From Bacteroidaceae bacterium (GTDB lineage: Bacteria; Bacteroidota; Bacteroidia; Bacteroidales; Bacteroidaceae): a stretch of 64,000 nt of DNA. The notes below the pieces were generated by a model. That model saw only the letters and a program-made list of their open reading frames with translations, made no database searches and was not told where the DNA came from. Position 1 is the first letter of the stretch. The number at the start of each line of letters is the position of its first letter. The stretch covers positions 23,148 through 87,147 of the forward strand of contig JAGCNZ010000098.1 of assembly GCA_017645655.1 (NCBI GenBank), given 5' to 3'. Shown here one piece after another: positions 38,501 through 45,809 of this stretch. The position numbers were made by a program, and so were the translations under genes.

Positions 38501-38960
38501 CGTTCGTCACCTGCACACCAGCCACACGGCCTTCCAGCGAGCGGCTCACGTCGGCCATACCCGAGAGTTTTATCTTCTCGGCATCGACTGTTGTGGCTGC
38601 ACCCGTGAAGAGTCGCTTGTCGATCTGTTGCTGTCCGTTCACGATGACCTCGGTCATCTGCACGTCCTCACCTTGCATCATAATGCGCATTCCGTTCTTG
38701 GCCTTGACCTTTTCGGTGCGCATACCAATCATTGACACTACCAAAACGGCGTTCGACTTGACGTCCTTCAGTGTGAAGTTGCCGTCGAGGTCCGTAATGG
38801 CTCTGTTCTGCGTGCCTTCCACCAAGACGTTTGCACCCATCAAGGGCTCGTTGTCGTCTGCAGAAAACACTGTTCCTGAAACTGTTGTCTGCGCTATCGC
38901 TACTCCGACATATAGGAATAACAGCGCCAAGACAAGACTAAACTTTCTATATAAAACCAT
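35574..38960 (-). CDS. SusC/RagA-family TonB-dependent outer-membrane importer
   Basis: A 1128-residue barrel with signal peptide (ending VAIAQ), a carboxypeptidase-D-like N-terminal domain (VSGTVFSADDNEPLMGANVLV), a TonB-box region, a plug (VWVVDGVIYEDNV-like stretch and SIYGARAMGGVIVVTTKRG) and a 22-strand barrel ending FTATVRLGF. It takes up the ligand held by the SusD partner, powered by TonB/ExbBD. The promoter box is at 39064-39071, giving a leader of about 100 nt. No ECF sigma/anti-sigma or hybrid two-component regulator is adjacent, so its control is not visible here. Confidence 0.94.
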   Translation of the reverse strand: MVLYRKFSLVLALLFLYVGVAIAQTTVSGTVFSADDNEPLMGANVLVEGTQNRAITDLDGNFTLKDVKSNAVLVVSMIGMRTEKVKAKNGMRIMMQGEDVQMTEVIVNGQQQIDKRLFTGAATTVDAEKIKLSGMADVSRSLEGRVAGVQVTNVTGTFGASPKIRVRGATSIYGNSKPLWVVDGVIYEDNVDVSADDLASGDAKTLISSAVAGLNSDDIESFTVLKDGSATSIYGARAMGGVIVVTTKRGSKGRASVNYTGEFTSRLKPSYNDYNIMNSQEVMGVYKEMYDKGWLQLDNMVNDQNTGIYGYMFQQLRSYNPETGTFGLQNTEAARNAYLQAAEFRNTDWFDLLFTNKVQMNHSVSISGGTERSQNYFSMSILTDPGHFVNRSSVDRYTFNGNTSYDILKDRKGCNLLSVKLAAQGSYRKQEAPGSLNRTTDVVTGEVKRDFDINPFSYAMNTSRCLDPNVNYTRFYTGFNIFDELEYNYNDINVTELMFRGELEYKPTKAWRLNGLISSRISHTKRQHNVMDKANQANAYRAGVDAQDDNSTIRDNNTLLYTDPDNELALPESILPTGGIKYQYDDNMRSNTFRFMAGYNNVFNDKHTLNGMVGTEYSSVRRTATTWTGWGYQFENGGITYTPYLWLKQMNEENTEYFGESYTLTNTLAYYGQVNYNFDQRYTLNGTLRYEGTNRLGKSRQSRWLPTWNISGSYDLTNEKFMERTSSWLSQVKIRGSYSLTADTGPSWVTNAEAIFMTQNAWRPFTSAAESQIYISSLANSELTYEKKHEWNVGVDLSFLRERIAVTFDVYGRNNYDLIGRTYTQGAGGEISKYANVADMRSHGVELGISTVNIDKAGFKWNTDFIFSKAKNKITSLEVASRAVDLVTGLGYAIEGYPVRSIFSYKFAGLNSEGLPQVYNESGVKTVGDVNFQETENLKDFLIYEGPSDPTFYGSFNNTFSFKSKKWGSLSLDLFITYAGGNVVRLDPVFSSAYSDLLAFPREFKNRWSIPGDEAVTTIPTIASKSQVDRYGSFTMRTAYNAYNYSTERIANGDFIRLKEVALTYVLPDEWLKKTTFINRASLKVAATNLCLLYADKKLNGQDPEFINSGGVAAPISKQFTATVRLGF

Positions 38961-39063
38961 TTTTAATTAGTTAATTCTTCTCGTTCTCAAGTTTGCGCTC
39001 CCAGAGCCCTATATTATATATTAATAATGTGTAAGGACACCAAAAAGCGCACAATTCGAGCTG

Positions 39064-39071
39064 CAAAGGTA
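39064..39071 (-). promoter_or_regulatory. -7 box of SusC locus
   Basis: On the minus strand the box reads TACCTTTG, followed by CAGC; a TTTG lies 23 bp upstream, slightly further than usual. Confidence 0.6.
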
Positions 39072-39262
39072 AGAAGTTTTTTTCTAATTATTTGCAAATT
39101 GCAGCAAATTATTTATAATAAATATACAATTTTACACAAAACAACCCGATTTTGTGAATAAAAACTACACAGAAATCACGTTTTTGAGCACAAAAGCACA
39201 CTTTTCCCCACATATTTTCGCCGGACATTGATAATCAAACGATTAGGTGCGACAGGAAACAC
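39072..39262. other. A+T-rich intergenic region upstream of SusC
   Basis: This strongly A+T-rich stretch belongs to the 510-bp gap 38961-39470. I see no coding region. It contains TTTGCAAATTGCAGCAAAT-like direct repeats close to the promoter that might be regulator sites, but nothing I can assign. Confidence 0.35.
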
Positions 39263-39380
39263 AGCACGGTCAAATTGCAAACATCACGTGGGTAAATTGA
39301 AATCATCACGTGGAATATTTTAAATATAACGTGGGTAAATTGGAATTATCACGTGGGTAAATCGAAAACATCACGTGCCT
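39263..39380. repeat. CACGTG array A4 (opposite orientation)
   Basis: Cores start at 39265 (CACGGT), 39285, 39307, 39328 (AACGTG), 39350 and 39372, with steps 20, 22, 21, 22, 22. The spacers are the reverse complement of those in A1-A3 (GTGGGTAAATTGAAATCAT), so the element is inserted in the other direction. Confidence 0.88.
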
Positions 39381-39404
39381 CGTTTGGAGTCACTCCAGGA
39401 GAGG

Positions 39405-39447
39405 ACAAAAACAAAGACGTGCGCCCCGAGTTGAAGAGGCGCACGTC
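39405..39447 (-). terminator. Terminator of carboxyltransferase gene
   Basis: On the minus strand GACGTGCGCC pairs with GGCGCACGTC (39447 to 39416) around a 12-nt loop, followed by TTTGTTTTTGT. Confidence 0.9.
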
Positions 39448-39470
39448 GCATATGAATTTCCTATTGTTGA

Positions 39471-41243
39471 TTAAGCTTCTCTCTCAATCCAGGCAAGCGT
39501 GTCGCCGCGGCGAACATGGGAAGCTTTCTTGGCTGCGATGTCCACGAGACGGCCTCCGATACCTGCTGGAACGGGGACAAACTCTCCCCAGGTTGCCTGT
39601 ACGTAGCAAAGGATGTCGCCGTCCTTGTACTTTTGTCCGACAGAGGGCTCGAGGCAAGGAATGCCTTCGCCATCGCCCTTGAACTCGTAGAACACCTGAC
39701 CATCCACGGGACTAACCACGGCGTCGGCTTTAGCGTGCTTGAAGGCTGCCAGTTCCTCGGGCTTTATCGACTTGCTCATCTTGGCCGTTTTCGCTTTCTC
39801 CAGATCATCCAGGAAGTTCTTCTTCGCCTGTCCGCTCTTGAAGTTGCGATACTGCTCGGGGTGCATGGCCAGCTCGAAGAGCTCTTCGTCGTCCTGCCCG
39901 AAGTCCCAGCCGTTCTCCTTCATCTCCTTGCGGAAGTCGTCGAGCGCGTTGGGATAGAGCGTGTGCGGGTCGATGTCGGTGAACTCCTTGCCCTTCTCTT
40001 TGGCAAGCGCTTTCAGCTCCGGGGCTATCTCGCCGGGCACCTTGCCGCTCTTGCCCAGTATCATACCCCACATGGCCTCGTCCATCATTACGAACCTTCC
40101 CTTGCCCTGCTCTATGGTGAGGAGGTTCATCAGGGCGATGTTCTTGGTGTACTGGCTGAAAGGCGTTACCAATGGAGGATAGCCGACCATCGGCCAGACA
40201 TGCTCCACCTCATTGAAGAGGGCGACGAGCATGTCGTCGGTATTTATTTCAGGTTCGCCCTTCTGCTTGCGCAGGTTGTTGATGACGCTCTGAATGCCAC
40301 CCAGGTCGGCCATCATGCTGCCCATCATGCCGCCGGGCAGTCCGCAGCCGAGCAGGAGGCTCGACATGTGCTTGTTGGCGGGATTGATGAAGTAGCCGAG
40401 CCAGTCGTCGATGAACTCCTGCGTGAGCGAGCGAGCTTTCATGTAGGCCGACATGTTTATCTCAGGCACATCGAAGCCCTCGTTCTTCAGCATCGACTGC
40501 ACAGAGATGATGTCCGGGTGCACCTTGCCCCAGGAGAGGGGCTCGATGGCGGTGTCAATGATGTCAGCGCCGTTGTTGCACACCTCGAGGATGCTTGCCA
40601 TAGAGAGGCCCGGGCCGCTGTGGCCGTGATACTGTATGATGATGTCGGGATGCTTCTGCTTGATCATGCCAGTCAGCTTGCCGAGCATAGCAGGCTGACC
40701 GATGCCGGCCATGTCCTTCAGGCAAATCTCGGCTGCTCCGGCCTCTATCAGCTGGTCTGCAATGGAGGCGTAGTACTCAGCCGTATGTATGGGGCTGGTA
40801 GTGATACAAAGGGTTGCCTGCGGAATCATGCCGCCTTCCTTGGCCCACTTGATGCTCGGGATGATGTTGCGAACATCGTTCAAGCCGCAGAAGATGCGGG
40901 TGATGTCGGTGCCCTGCTTCTTCTTCACCTTGTACATGAGCTGTCGCACATCGTCCGGCACGGGATACATACGCAGGGCATTGAGGCCGCGGTCGAGCAT
41001 GTGTGTCTTGATGCCGACTTCGTTGAAGGGCTTGCAGAATGCTCGGACAGCCTCGTTGGGGTTCTCACCCGCCAGGAGGTTCACCTGCTCGAATGCACCG
41101 CCATTGGTCTCCACTCGGTCGAAACAACCCATTTCGATGATGACGGGCGCTATACGTGCCAACTGGTCCTTGCGCGGCTGGAACTTGCCGCTGCTCTGCC
41201 ACATGTCTCTATAGACGAGACTGAATCTTACTTTCTTCTTCAT
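39471..41243 (-). CDS. Pyruvate carboxylase-B/oxaloacetate decarboxylase-alpha-like protein without biotin lysine
   Basis: A 590-residue cytoplasmic protein. Residues about 1-300 are a DRE-TIM carboxyltransferase barrel (VYRDMWQSSGKF, the ICLKDMAGIGQP lysine segment, YHGHSGPGLSMASILE), about 300-470 a PYC_OADA conserved region, and about 515-590 a biotinyl/lipoyl-type domain. In that last domain the position of the biotinylated lysine (normally AMKM) reads ATWG, with Trp552 in place of Lys, so the protein cannot carry biotin there. The first metal motif is RDMWQS rather than the common RDAHQS. Its partner could be a separate biotin carrier. A terminator and a promoter show it is a single-gene unit. 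Confidence 0.8.
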   Translation of the reverse strand: MKKKVRFSLVYRDMWQSSGKFQPRKDQLARIAPVIIEMGCFDRVETNGGAFEQVNLLAGENPNEAVRAFCKPFNEVGIKTHMLDRGLNALRMYPVPDDVRQLMYKVKKKQGTDITRIFCGLNDVRNIIPSIKWAKEGGMIPQATLCITTSPIHTAEYYASIADQLIEAGAAEICLKDMAGIGQPAMLGKLTGMIKQKHPDIIIQYHGHSGPGLSMASILEVCNNGADIIDTAIEPLSWGKVHPDIISVQSMLKNEGFDVPEINMSAYMKARSLTQEFIDDWLGYFINPANKHMSSLLLGCGLPGGMMGSMMADLGGIQSVINNLRKQKGEPEINTDDMLVALFNEVEHVWPMVGYPPLVTPFSQYTKNIALMNLLTIEQGKGRFVMMDEAMWGMILGKSGKVPGEIAPELKALAKEKGKEFTDIDPHTLYPNALDDFRKEMKENGWDFGQDDEELFELAMHPEQYRNFKSGQAKKNFLDDLEKAKTAKMSKSIKPEELAAFKHAKADAVVSPVDGQVFYEFKGDGEGIPCLEPSVGQKYKDGDILCYVQATWGEFVPVPAGIGGRLVDIAAKKASHVRRGDTLAWIEREA

Positions 41244-41266
41244 TTGCTATTTCAAGTAATTGGGCG

Positions 41267-41274
41267 CAAAGATA
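41267..41274 (-). promoter_or_regulatory. -7 box of carboxyltransferase gene
   Basis: On the minus strand the box reads TATCTTTG, about 24 bp before the ATG at 41243. Confidence 0.7.
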
Positions 41275-41314
41275 CACAATTATCTTCACTTTGCGAACCT
41301 TTAGGGCAAAAAAC

Positions 41315-41680
41315 TTACCTTGTTTGCTCTATTTTTACGCTTACACCTTGACAAGAGACACCAAAAGGCGGGTTTTCCTTCTCAATTGTAACGCTTACCT
41401 TTATGACTGTAGGGCACTCCTCGAGAACCGCAGATGCAATCCTGGCCGCTACATGCTCCAGGAGATTCGAGGGTTTGCCCATCTCCCTTTCCGTTATGCT
41501 GACAAAGCGAGAGTAGTCGGCTGTGCCTTCCAACTGGTCTTCCCTCCATGCCGAAGCCGCCACTTCTACTTGAGCAGAAATGGTGACATAGAACTCGCCA
41601 CCTACGACACGTTCCTGAGGATGACAGCCATGAAAGGCATGCACCTTAATGCTATTGACGCTTATCTCACATTTAGCCAT
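41315..41680 (-). CDS. folB: Dihydroneopterin aldolase
   Basis: Small 121-residue folate enzyme that splits 7,8-dihydroneopterin to 6-hydroxymethyldihydropterin and glycolaldehyde. The family pattern is complete: INSIKVHAFHGCHPQERVVGGEFYV-like N-terminus, the DYSRFVSITEREM segment, LLEHVAARIA with its conserved Glu, and the catalytic lysine in VTIEKENPPF. The start codon is embedded in three tandem heptamers (gccattt, 41676-41696), so repeat slippage could alter its leader. It is 32 bp downstream of the nitroreductase-fusion gene, probably in the dnaA-folB unit. Confidence 0.93.
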   Translation of the reverse strand: MAKCEISVNSIKVHAFHGCHPQERVVGGEFYVTISAQVEVAASAWREDQLEGTADYSRFVSITEREMGKPSNLLEHVAARIASAVLEECPTVIKVSVTIEKENPPFGVSCQGVSVKIEQTR

Positions 41681-41696
41681 TTGCCATTTGCCATTT
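41676..41696. repeat. Heptamer repeat over the folB start
   Basis: Three exact units gccattt (plus strand) include the start codon of folB at 41678-41680. Confidence 0.85.
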
Positions 41697-41712
41697 ATTT
41701 CCCTGAAGGGAA

Positions 41713-42960
41713 TTAGGGGGTTTCCTCTTCCTCGTCAAATGTCTGTTGCGAATCCGGCAGGTACTTCTTCAGTACCCTTGCCACGCCCGCAGTCCACGAG
41801 TTGATGGTGTCGTTCTCCAACTGGAGAGACGTGATGAGGTGTATGACATGGTCGATGGGCATACGATAGCGCAGCACACCGCTGATGAGTTTTGCATAGT
41901 CCCAATACTTCGGGTTGAAGCGCTCGCTCAGTCCTTCGATGGTGGTCTTGTAGCCGCGCTTGTTGACAAACTGGAAGTCGTAGCGCTTCTGTCCCTCGCG
42001 GTCATAGTGCTTGATGATGAAGCCCTTTGAGACGCTCTTCGGGATAGCGATGCCTTCGTCGTCGTCCTGCAAACCGGTGAAAATCTCATAAGGCAGTCCG
42101 TCGAGCAAGCCGACGAAGGCCACCCATTTGTCCTTCTTGTTCTGGAAGCGAACCACATCGCACTCCAAGACTTCCGGCCTGCGCTCCACCACCGATGGGA
42201 TGATGCCGCCGGGGAAGCCTTCCGTCTTCATGAACTTCTGCTGGGCAAGTATGGCGAGCAAAGCATCCGACATTGCCTCATTGTCCTTTCGAGTATAACG
42301 GATATCGGTGAAGACCTGTGCCAGCGTCTGCTTGTCGTTAACCTCCACGAAATGCTTGTTCACGGCGAGCGACTCGCGCTTCTTGTAGCAAGCATCTATG
42401 CGCTCCGGAGTAAAGGGATTATAGGTCTCTTGATGCACAATGGCTTGGAGGGGGAGGCGATCCGTCTGTCGGGGTTTCTCAGCAGGCCAGCCAATAGTGA
42501 GCGTGGCAACAGGGAAGACGAGTTCGGGCAGTTCAAGGGCCGCGATGATGGCATGTGGCTGATAAATGGTCGTGCCGAGGAAACAAATGCCGAGGCCCAC
42601 TTCTTCTGCCAGACAGCAAAAAGTCTGTGTGAAGAGCAGGGCATCTGTAGCGGCATTGATGAAACTCAGCACATTGTCATAGCCGGGACTTGCCTCGCGC
42701 TGCAAGCACCAGTCTGTTGTCCTGCGGAAATCCGCGCAGATGGTCAGAACCACAGGAGCCTGTGTCACCATCGGCTGGAAGAAGTGTGCAGGTGCTAGTT
42801 GTTCCTTCTTTTCTGCCGAACGGGTCACCACGACACTATATAGTTGGAGGTTGCCCATGGTCTGAGTGCGCGAGGCTTCCTCAATTAACCGATTCAGCAG
42901 CTCGTCGCTGACGGGCTGCTGAGTGTATTTGCGGATAGTTCTTCTCTGCTTGATGTTCAT
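41713..42960 (-). CDS. Nitroreductase fused to a B12-type ribonucleotide reductase C-terminal domain
   Basis: A 415-residue fusion. Residues 1-243 are an NfsA/FRase-like flavin nitroreductase (IKQRRTIRKYTQQPV, then NAATDALLFTQTFCCLAEEVGLGICFLG, ending RKDNEAMSDALLAILAQQKF). Residues about 255-405 match, from memory, the C-terminal extension of Bacteroidetes adenosylcobalamin-dependent ribonucleotide reductase: LECDVVRFQNKKDKWVAFVG, YEIFTGLQDDDEGIAIPKSV, YDFQFVNKRGYKTTIEGLSE, AKLISGVLRYRMPIDHVI. Either part alone would be ordinary; the join is unusual. The start overlaps the dnaA stop by 4 bp. Frames continue without a break, so a sequencing error is not needed to explain it. Confidence 0.8.
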   Translation of the reverse strand: MNIKQRRTIRKYTQQPVSDELLNRLIEEASRTQTMGNLQLYSVVVTRSAEKKEQLAPAHFFQPMVTQAPVVLTICADFRRTTDWCLQREASPGYDNVLSFINAATDALLFTQTFCCLAEEVGLGICFLGTTIYQPHAIIAALELPELVFPVATLTIGWPAEKPRQTDRLPLQAIVHQETYNPFTPERIDACYKKRESLAVNKHFVEVNDKQTLAQVFTDIRYTRKDNEAMSDALLAILAQQKFMKTEGFPGGIIPSVVERRPEVLECDVVRFQNKKDKWVAFVGLLDGLPYEIFTGLQDDDEGIAIPKSVSKGFIIKHYDREGQKRYDFQFVNKRGYKTTIEGLSERFNPKYWDYAKLISGVLRYRMPIDHVIHLITSLQLENDTINSWTAGVARVLKKYLPDSQQTFDEEEETP

Positions 42961-44366
42961 AGTGCTTTTCCTATTAGTTTGCCTTCCAACTCTTCCAGAT
43001 GATGTTGCAACCTCTTGTCCACTTTCAGCCGTTCGTCAATAGTTTTGATACCGTGCAAGACGGTGGCGTGGTCACGGTTGCCGACATAGATGCCTATCTT
43101 GCTTGCCGTCAGCTTGGTGTGTTTATGAGCCAGATACATGCTCATTTGCCGAACAGTGACGATTTCCGCCTTGCGGCTCTTGCCGAAGATGTCTTCCTCC
43201 TTCACATTGAAGTGCTCGCAAGTGGCAGAGACAATCTGGTCGATGGTGACATTCTTCTTCTCCACCTTGATACGACCAGCCAAGATGCGACGGGCAAACT
43301 CCAAGTCAATCTCCTTGCCATACACGACCGAATAAGCCAGCAGGCTATGAATGATGCCCTCCAGTTCGCGTACACTGTTGTTGACGTTCGACGAAATGAA
43401 GTCGAGCACCTCATCAGGGATGTTCAGGCCATCATGCTTAACGATGCTGTGCAAGATATTACGGCGCAAGCCCTCCTCCGGCTTCTCCATCTCAGCCATC
43501 AGTCCGCTCTTGAAGCGGGTGATGAGCCTCTCCTCCATGCCTTGCAGCGAGACGGGCGGACGGTCGCAGGTCATGATGATTTGCTTGCCGTTCCTGCGAA
43601 GGTGGTCGAAGATGTGGAAGAAGGCATTCTGAGTACCTGCCAGTCCTGCCAACTCCTGCATATCGTCCACAATGAGCATGTCTATGCTTTGGTAGAAATG
43701 GATGAAGTCGTTGAAGACATTACGCTTCCGGGCATCCGTAAACTGCACCATAAAGAGATGTGCGCTCAGGTAGAGGACGCGCTTTTCGGGATGAAGTTCC
43801 TTCGTTCGCAAACCGATGGCATTCACCAGATGCGTCTTGCCCACACCGCTCGGGCCATAGATAAAGAGCGGATTGAAGGTCATCTGCTCAGGATGCTCGG
43901 CAATGGCTTGACCTACGCTGCGCGGCAACTTGTTACTCGTGCCCTCGATGAAGTTGGCAAAAGTCTGATGGGGATTCAGTTGCGAGTCGAGGTCCTCAGG
44001 CAGACCGACAGCTTGAGCCAGTGTAGGCGACTGGTTGGCAGGGAAATTGCCTGGAGCAGTTTCCACCACAACATTGCCTTCGCTCTCCTGGCTGACCGTC
44101 ACATTGTCTGCCACTTCCACCTGATAGTAGAGAGCCACCTCTTCGCCAAAGAAACGGCTGATGGTGACGTGAATGAGCCGACGGAAATGCTCCTCCAGAT
44201 ATTCGAAGAAGAACTGAGATGGTGTAAACACCGTCAGCTCTTTCTTGGCAGCATCATACGACTTGAGTCTCATCGGAGAGAACCAAGTCTGGAACTGCTG
44301 CTCGTTCACGTTGCTGCGGAACATATCCATGCAACGCTGCCACAATATCTGTTCTTTCTCGTTCAC
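42957..44366 (-). CDS. dnaA: Chromosomal replication initiator DnaA
   Basis: Opens the replication origin. N-terminal domain I (ILWQRCMDMFRSNVNEQQFQTWF), AAA+ domain with Walker A GPSGVGKTHLVNAIG and Walker B LIVDDMQELAG, and the DNA-binding domain IV (KAEIVTVRQMSMYLAHKHTKLTASKIG ... NRDHATVLHGIKTI) are all visible. I prefer the GTG at 44366 (VNEKEQILW); the ATG at 44399 would add eleven residues not typical of the family. The promoter box is at 44444-44451. The upstream intergenic region has no clear cluster of DnaA boxes. Confidence 0.95.
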   Translation of the reverse strand: MNEKEQILWQRCMDMFRSNVNEQQFQTWFSPMRLKSYDAAKKELTVFTPSQFFFEYLEEHFRRLIHVTISRFFGEEVALYYQVEVADNVTVSQESEGNVVVETAPGNFPANQSPTLAQAVGLPEDLDSQLNPHQTFANFIEGTSNKLPRSVGQAIAEHPEQMTFNPLFIYGPSGVGKTHLVNAIGLRTKELHPEKRVLYLSAHLFMVQFTDARKRNVFNDFIHFYQSIDMLIVDDMQELAGLAGTQNAFFHIFDHLRRNGKQIIMTCDRPPVSLQGMEERLITRFKSGLMAEMEKPEEGLRRNILHSIVKHDGLNIPDEVLDFISSNVNNSVRELEGIIHSLLAYSVVYGKEIDLEFARRILAGRIKVEKKNVTIDQIVSATCEHFNVKEEDIFGKSRKAEIVTVRQMSMYLAHKHTKLTASKIGIYVGNRDHATVLHGIKTIDERLKVDKRLQHHLEELEGKLIGKAL

Positions 44367-44443
44367 GTATATTATATAATGTGTAAAACTCCTCCCCATA
44401 AAGGGGGAAATGAGAGCCCATTCTTTTTAGGCGAATTCGAGTG

Positions 44444-44451
44444 CAAAGGTA
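44444..44451 (-). promoter_or_regulatory. -7 box of dnaA
   Basis: On the minus strand the box reads TACCTTTG, followed by CACTCG; the leader to the GTG is about 75 nt and contains a CCCC-ATAAAGGGGG hairpin. Confidence 0.7.
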
Positions 44452-44977
44452 CTGCAAAATCTTCAAACCACCAAAAAAAAATGCCCGACACAAAAAATGC
44501 TCAAATGCATAACTTTCTGTATTTCAACAAACGGCACAAAAGAGGAGAAATGTGCACGCGCCACATCTATTGCTTTTTTATAATACACTGACACACAAAC
44601 GCTTTACAATCAAAAACCATGAGCTGTCTGCCACAAACCACGGCACATTAATTCTTAATTTTTAACTTGTTACTATTTTCTCCTTAGCACGAAAGTCACA
44701 ACCCACTATTTCACAAAAATCTAAATAGAGACGAATATCGCTTAAAGTGAAAAAACTTATCATTTGCTACAATAAAACACCCCCTTCGTTCGTTTTGTTT
44801 ATAAAAGAGTTTGTTGACATCGAAAAACAAAACCCATCAACCCTCAATTGTAAACTACCCCCTCGCCTATGGAACAACCATTACCCCTCCCACTTTTTCA
44901 GCCAAACGCAGCCGTGCTGGCAAAGATACGACAATTTGCCCGAGCATACCGCCCGCAGCCTTATGTCTACATCGTGC
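44452..44977. other. Long A+T-rich intergenic region between dnaA and rpe
   Basis: Part of a 777-bp gap (44367-45143). No reading frame with plausible codon use, tRNA or recognised RNA. I looked for TTATCCACA-type DnaA boxes and found none that match well. A second minus-strand TATCTTTG box (44921-44928) may start an RNA or a very long dnaA leader; a clear -33 element is missing. Confidence 0.35.
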
Positions 44978-45041
44978 TTAACTTTGAAAGTTAAAGATTT
45001 TGCAACCGCGATGTAAATAGTTAATTTACTAAATAGTAAAT
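44978..45041 (+). promoter_or_regulatory. Two perfect palindromes upstream of rpe
   Basis: TTAACTTTGAAAGTTAA (44978-44994; 8-bp arms, 1-bp centre) contains a TAACTTTG that fits a -7 box on the plus strand. ATTTACTAAATAGTAAAT (45024-45041; 8-bp arms, 2-bp centre) follows 29 bp later. The arrangement suggests an operator pair for a dimeric regulator of the rpe-comEC transcript; the regulator is unknown. Confidence 0.5.
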
Positions 45042-45143
45042 AAATCGGACTCCGCGCATTAAAAGCGCGCCATAGTTCTTCGCAAAGCTCAGGCGCAAGC
45101 GGAACTAAAGAATCTAAGAAATCGTCAAATCATAAATCTCCCG

Positions 45144-45785
45144 ATGCTTTCCCCATCACTATTGTCAGCCAACTTCGCCAATCTCGAGGCCGAGATGGAG
45201 TGGTTCAACCGGAGCAGTGCCGACTGGCTCCACATCGACGTCATGGACGGCGTCTTCGTCCCCAACATCTCCTTCGGCTTTCCCGTGCTGAAGCACGTCG
45301 CCCGCATTTGTCAGAAGCCGCTCGATGTCCACCTCATGATAGTACAGCCAGAAAAGTTCGTTGGTGAGGTCAAAGCCCTCGGAGCCTACCTGATGAATGT
45401 CCACTACGAGGCCTGTCCGCACCTGCACCGCGTCGTCAGCCAGATACACGAAGCCGGCATGAAGGCTGGTGTCACCCTCAATCCTGCCACGCCTGTCAGC
45501 GTCCTCGAGGACATAGCAGCCGACGTGGATTTGGTGCTTTTGATGAGCGTCAACCCGGGATTTGGCGGACAGAAGTTCATCCCACATACTTTGGAGAAGG
45601 TCAAGGAGTTGCGTCAATTGCTCAACCGTACCGGCAGCAAAGCCCTCATCGAAGTGGATGGCGGAGTGAACTTAGAGACAGGACGCCAATTGAAAGAGGC
45701 AGGAGCCGACGTCCTTGTTGCCGGCAACGCCATCTTCCGTGCCCCCGACCCTGCAAAGGCCTGCGAGGAACTTGCCAAGCTGTAA
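45144..45785 (+). CDS. rpe: Ribulose-phosphate 3-epimerase
   Basis: Interconverts ribulose 5-phosphate and xylulose 5-phosphate in the pentose phosphate pathway. TIM barrel of 213 residues with all signatures: SPSLLSANFANL, the metal/catalytic segment WLHIDVMDGVFVPNISFG, DVHLMIVQPE, VLLMSVNPGFGGQKFI and the phosphate loop IEVDGGVN ... DVLVAGNAIF. The leader is long (from about 44990) and contains two palindromes and a GCGC hairpin. comEC follows after 24 bp, the usual Bacteroidales order. Confidence 0.96.
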   Translation: MLSPSLLSANFANLEAEMEWFNRSSADWLHIDVMDGVFVPNISFGFPVLKHVARICQKPLDVHLMIVQPEKFVGEVKALGAYLMNVHYEACPHLHRVVSQIHEAGMKAGVTLNPATPVSVLEDIAADVDLVLLMSVNPGFGGQKFIPHTLEKVKELRQLLNRTGSKALIEVDGGVNLETGRQLKEAGADVLVAGNAIFRAPDPAKACEELAKL

Positions 45786-45809
45786 CAGACTGACATCTTT
45801 CCTTGCACT

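Noticed and set aside
44367-45143. Replication origin next to dnaA
   Set aside because: A+T-rich and adjacent to dnaA, but I could not find a cluster of DnaA boxes; in Bacteroidetes the origin need not be beside dnaA.
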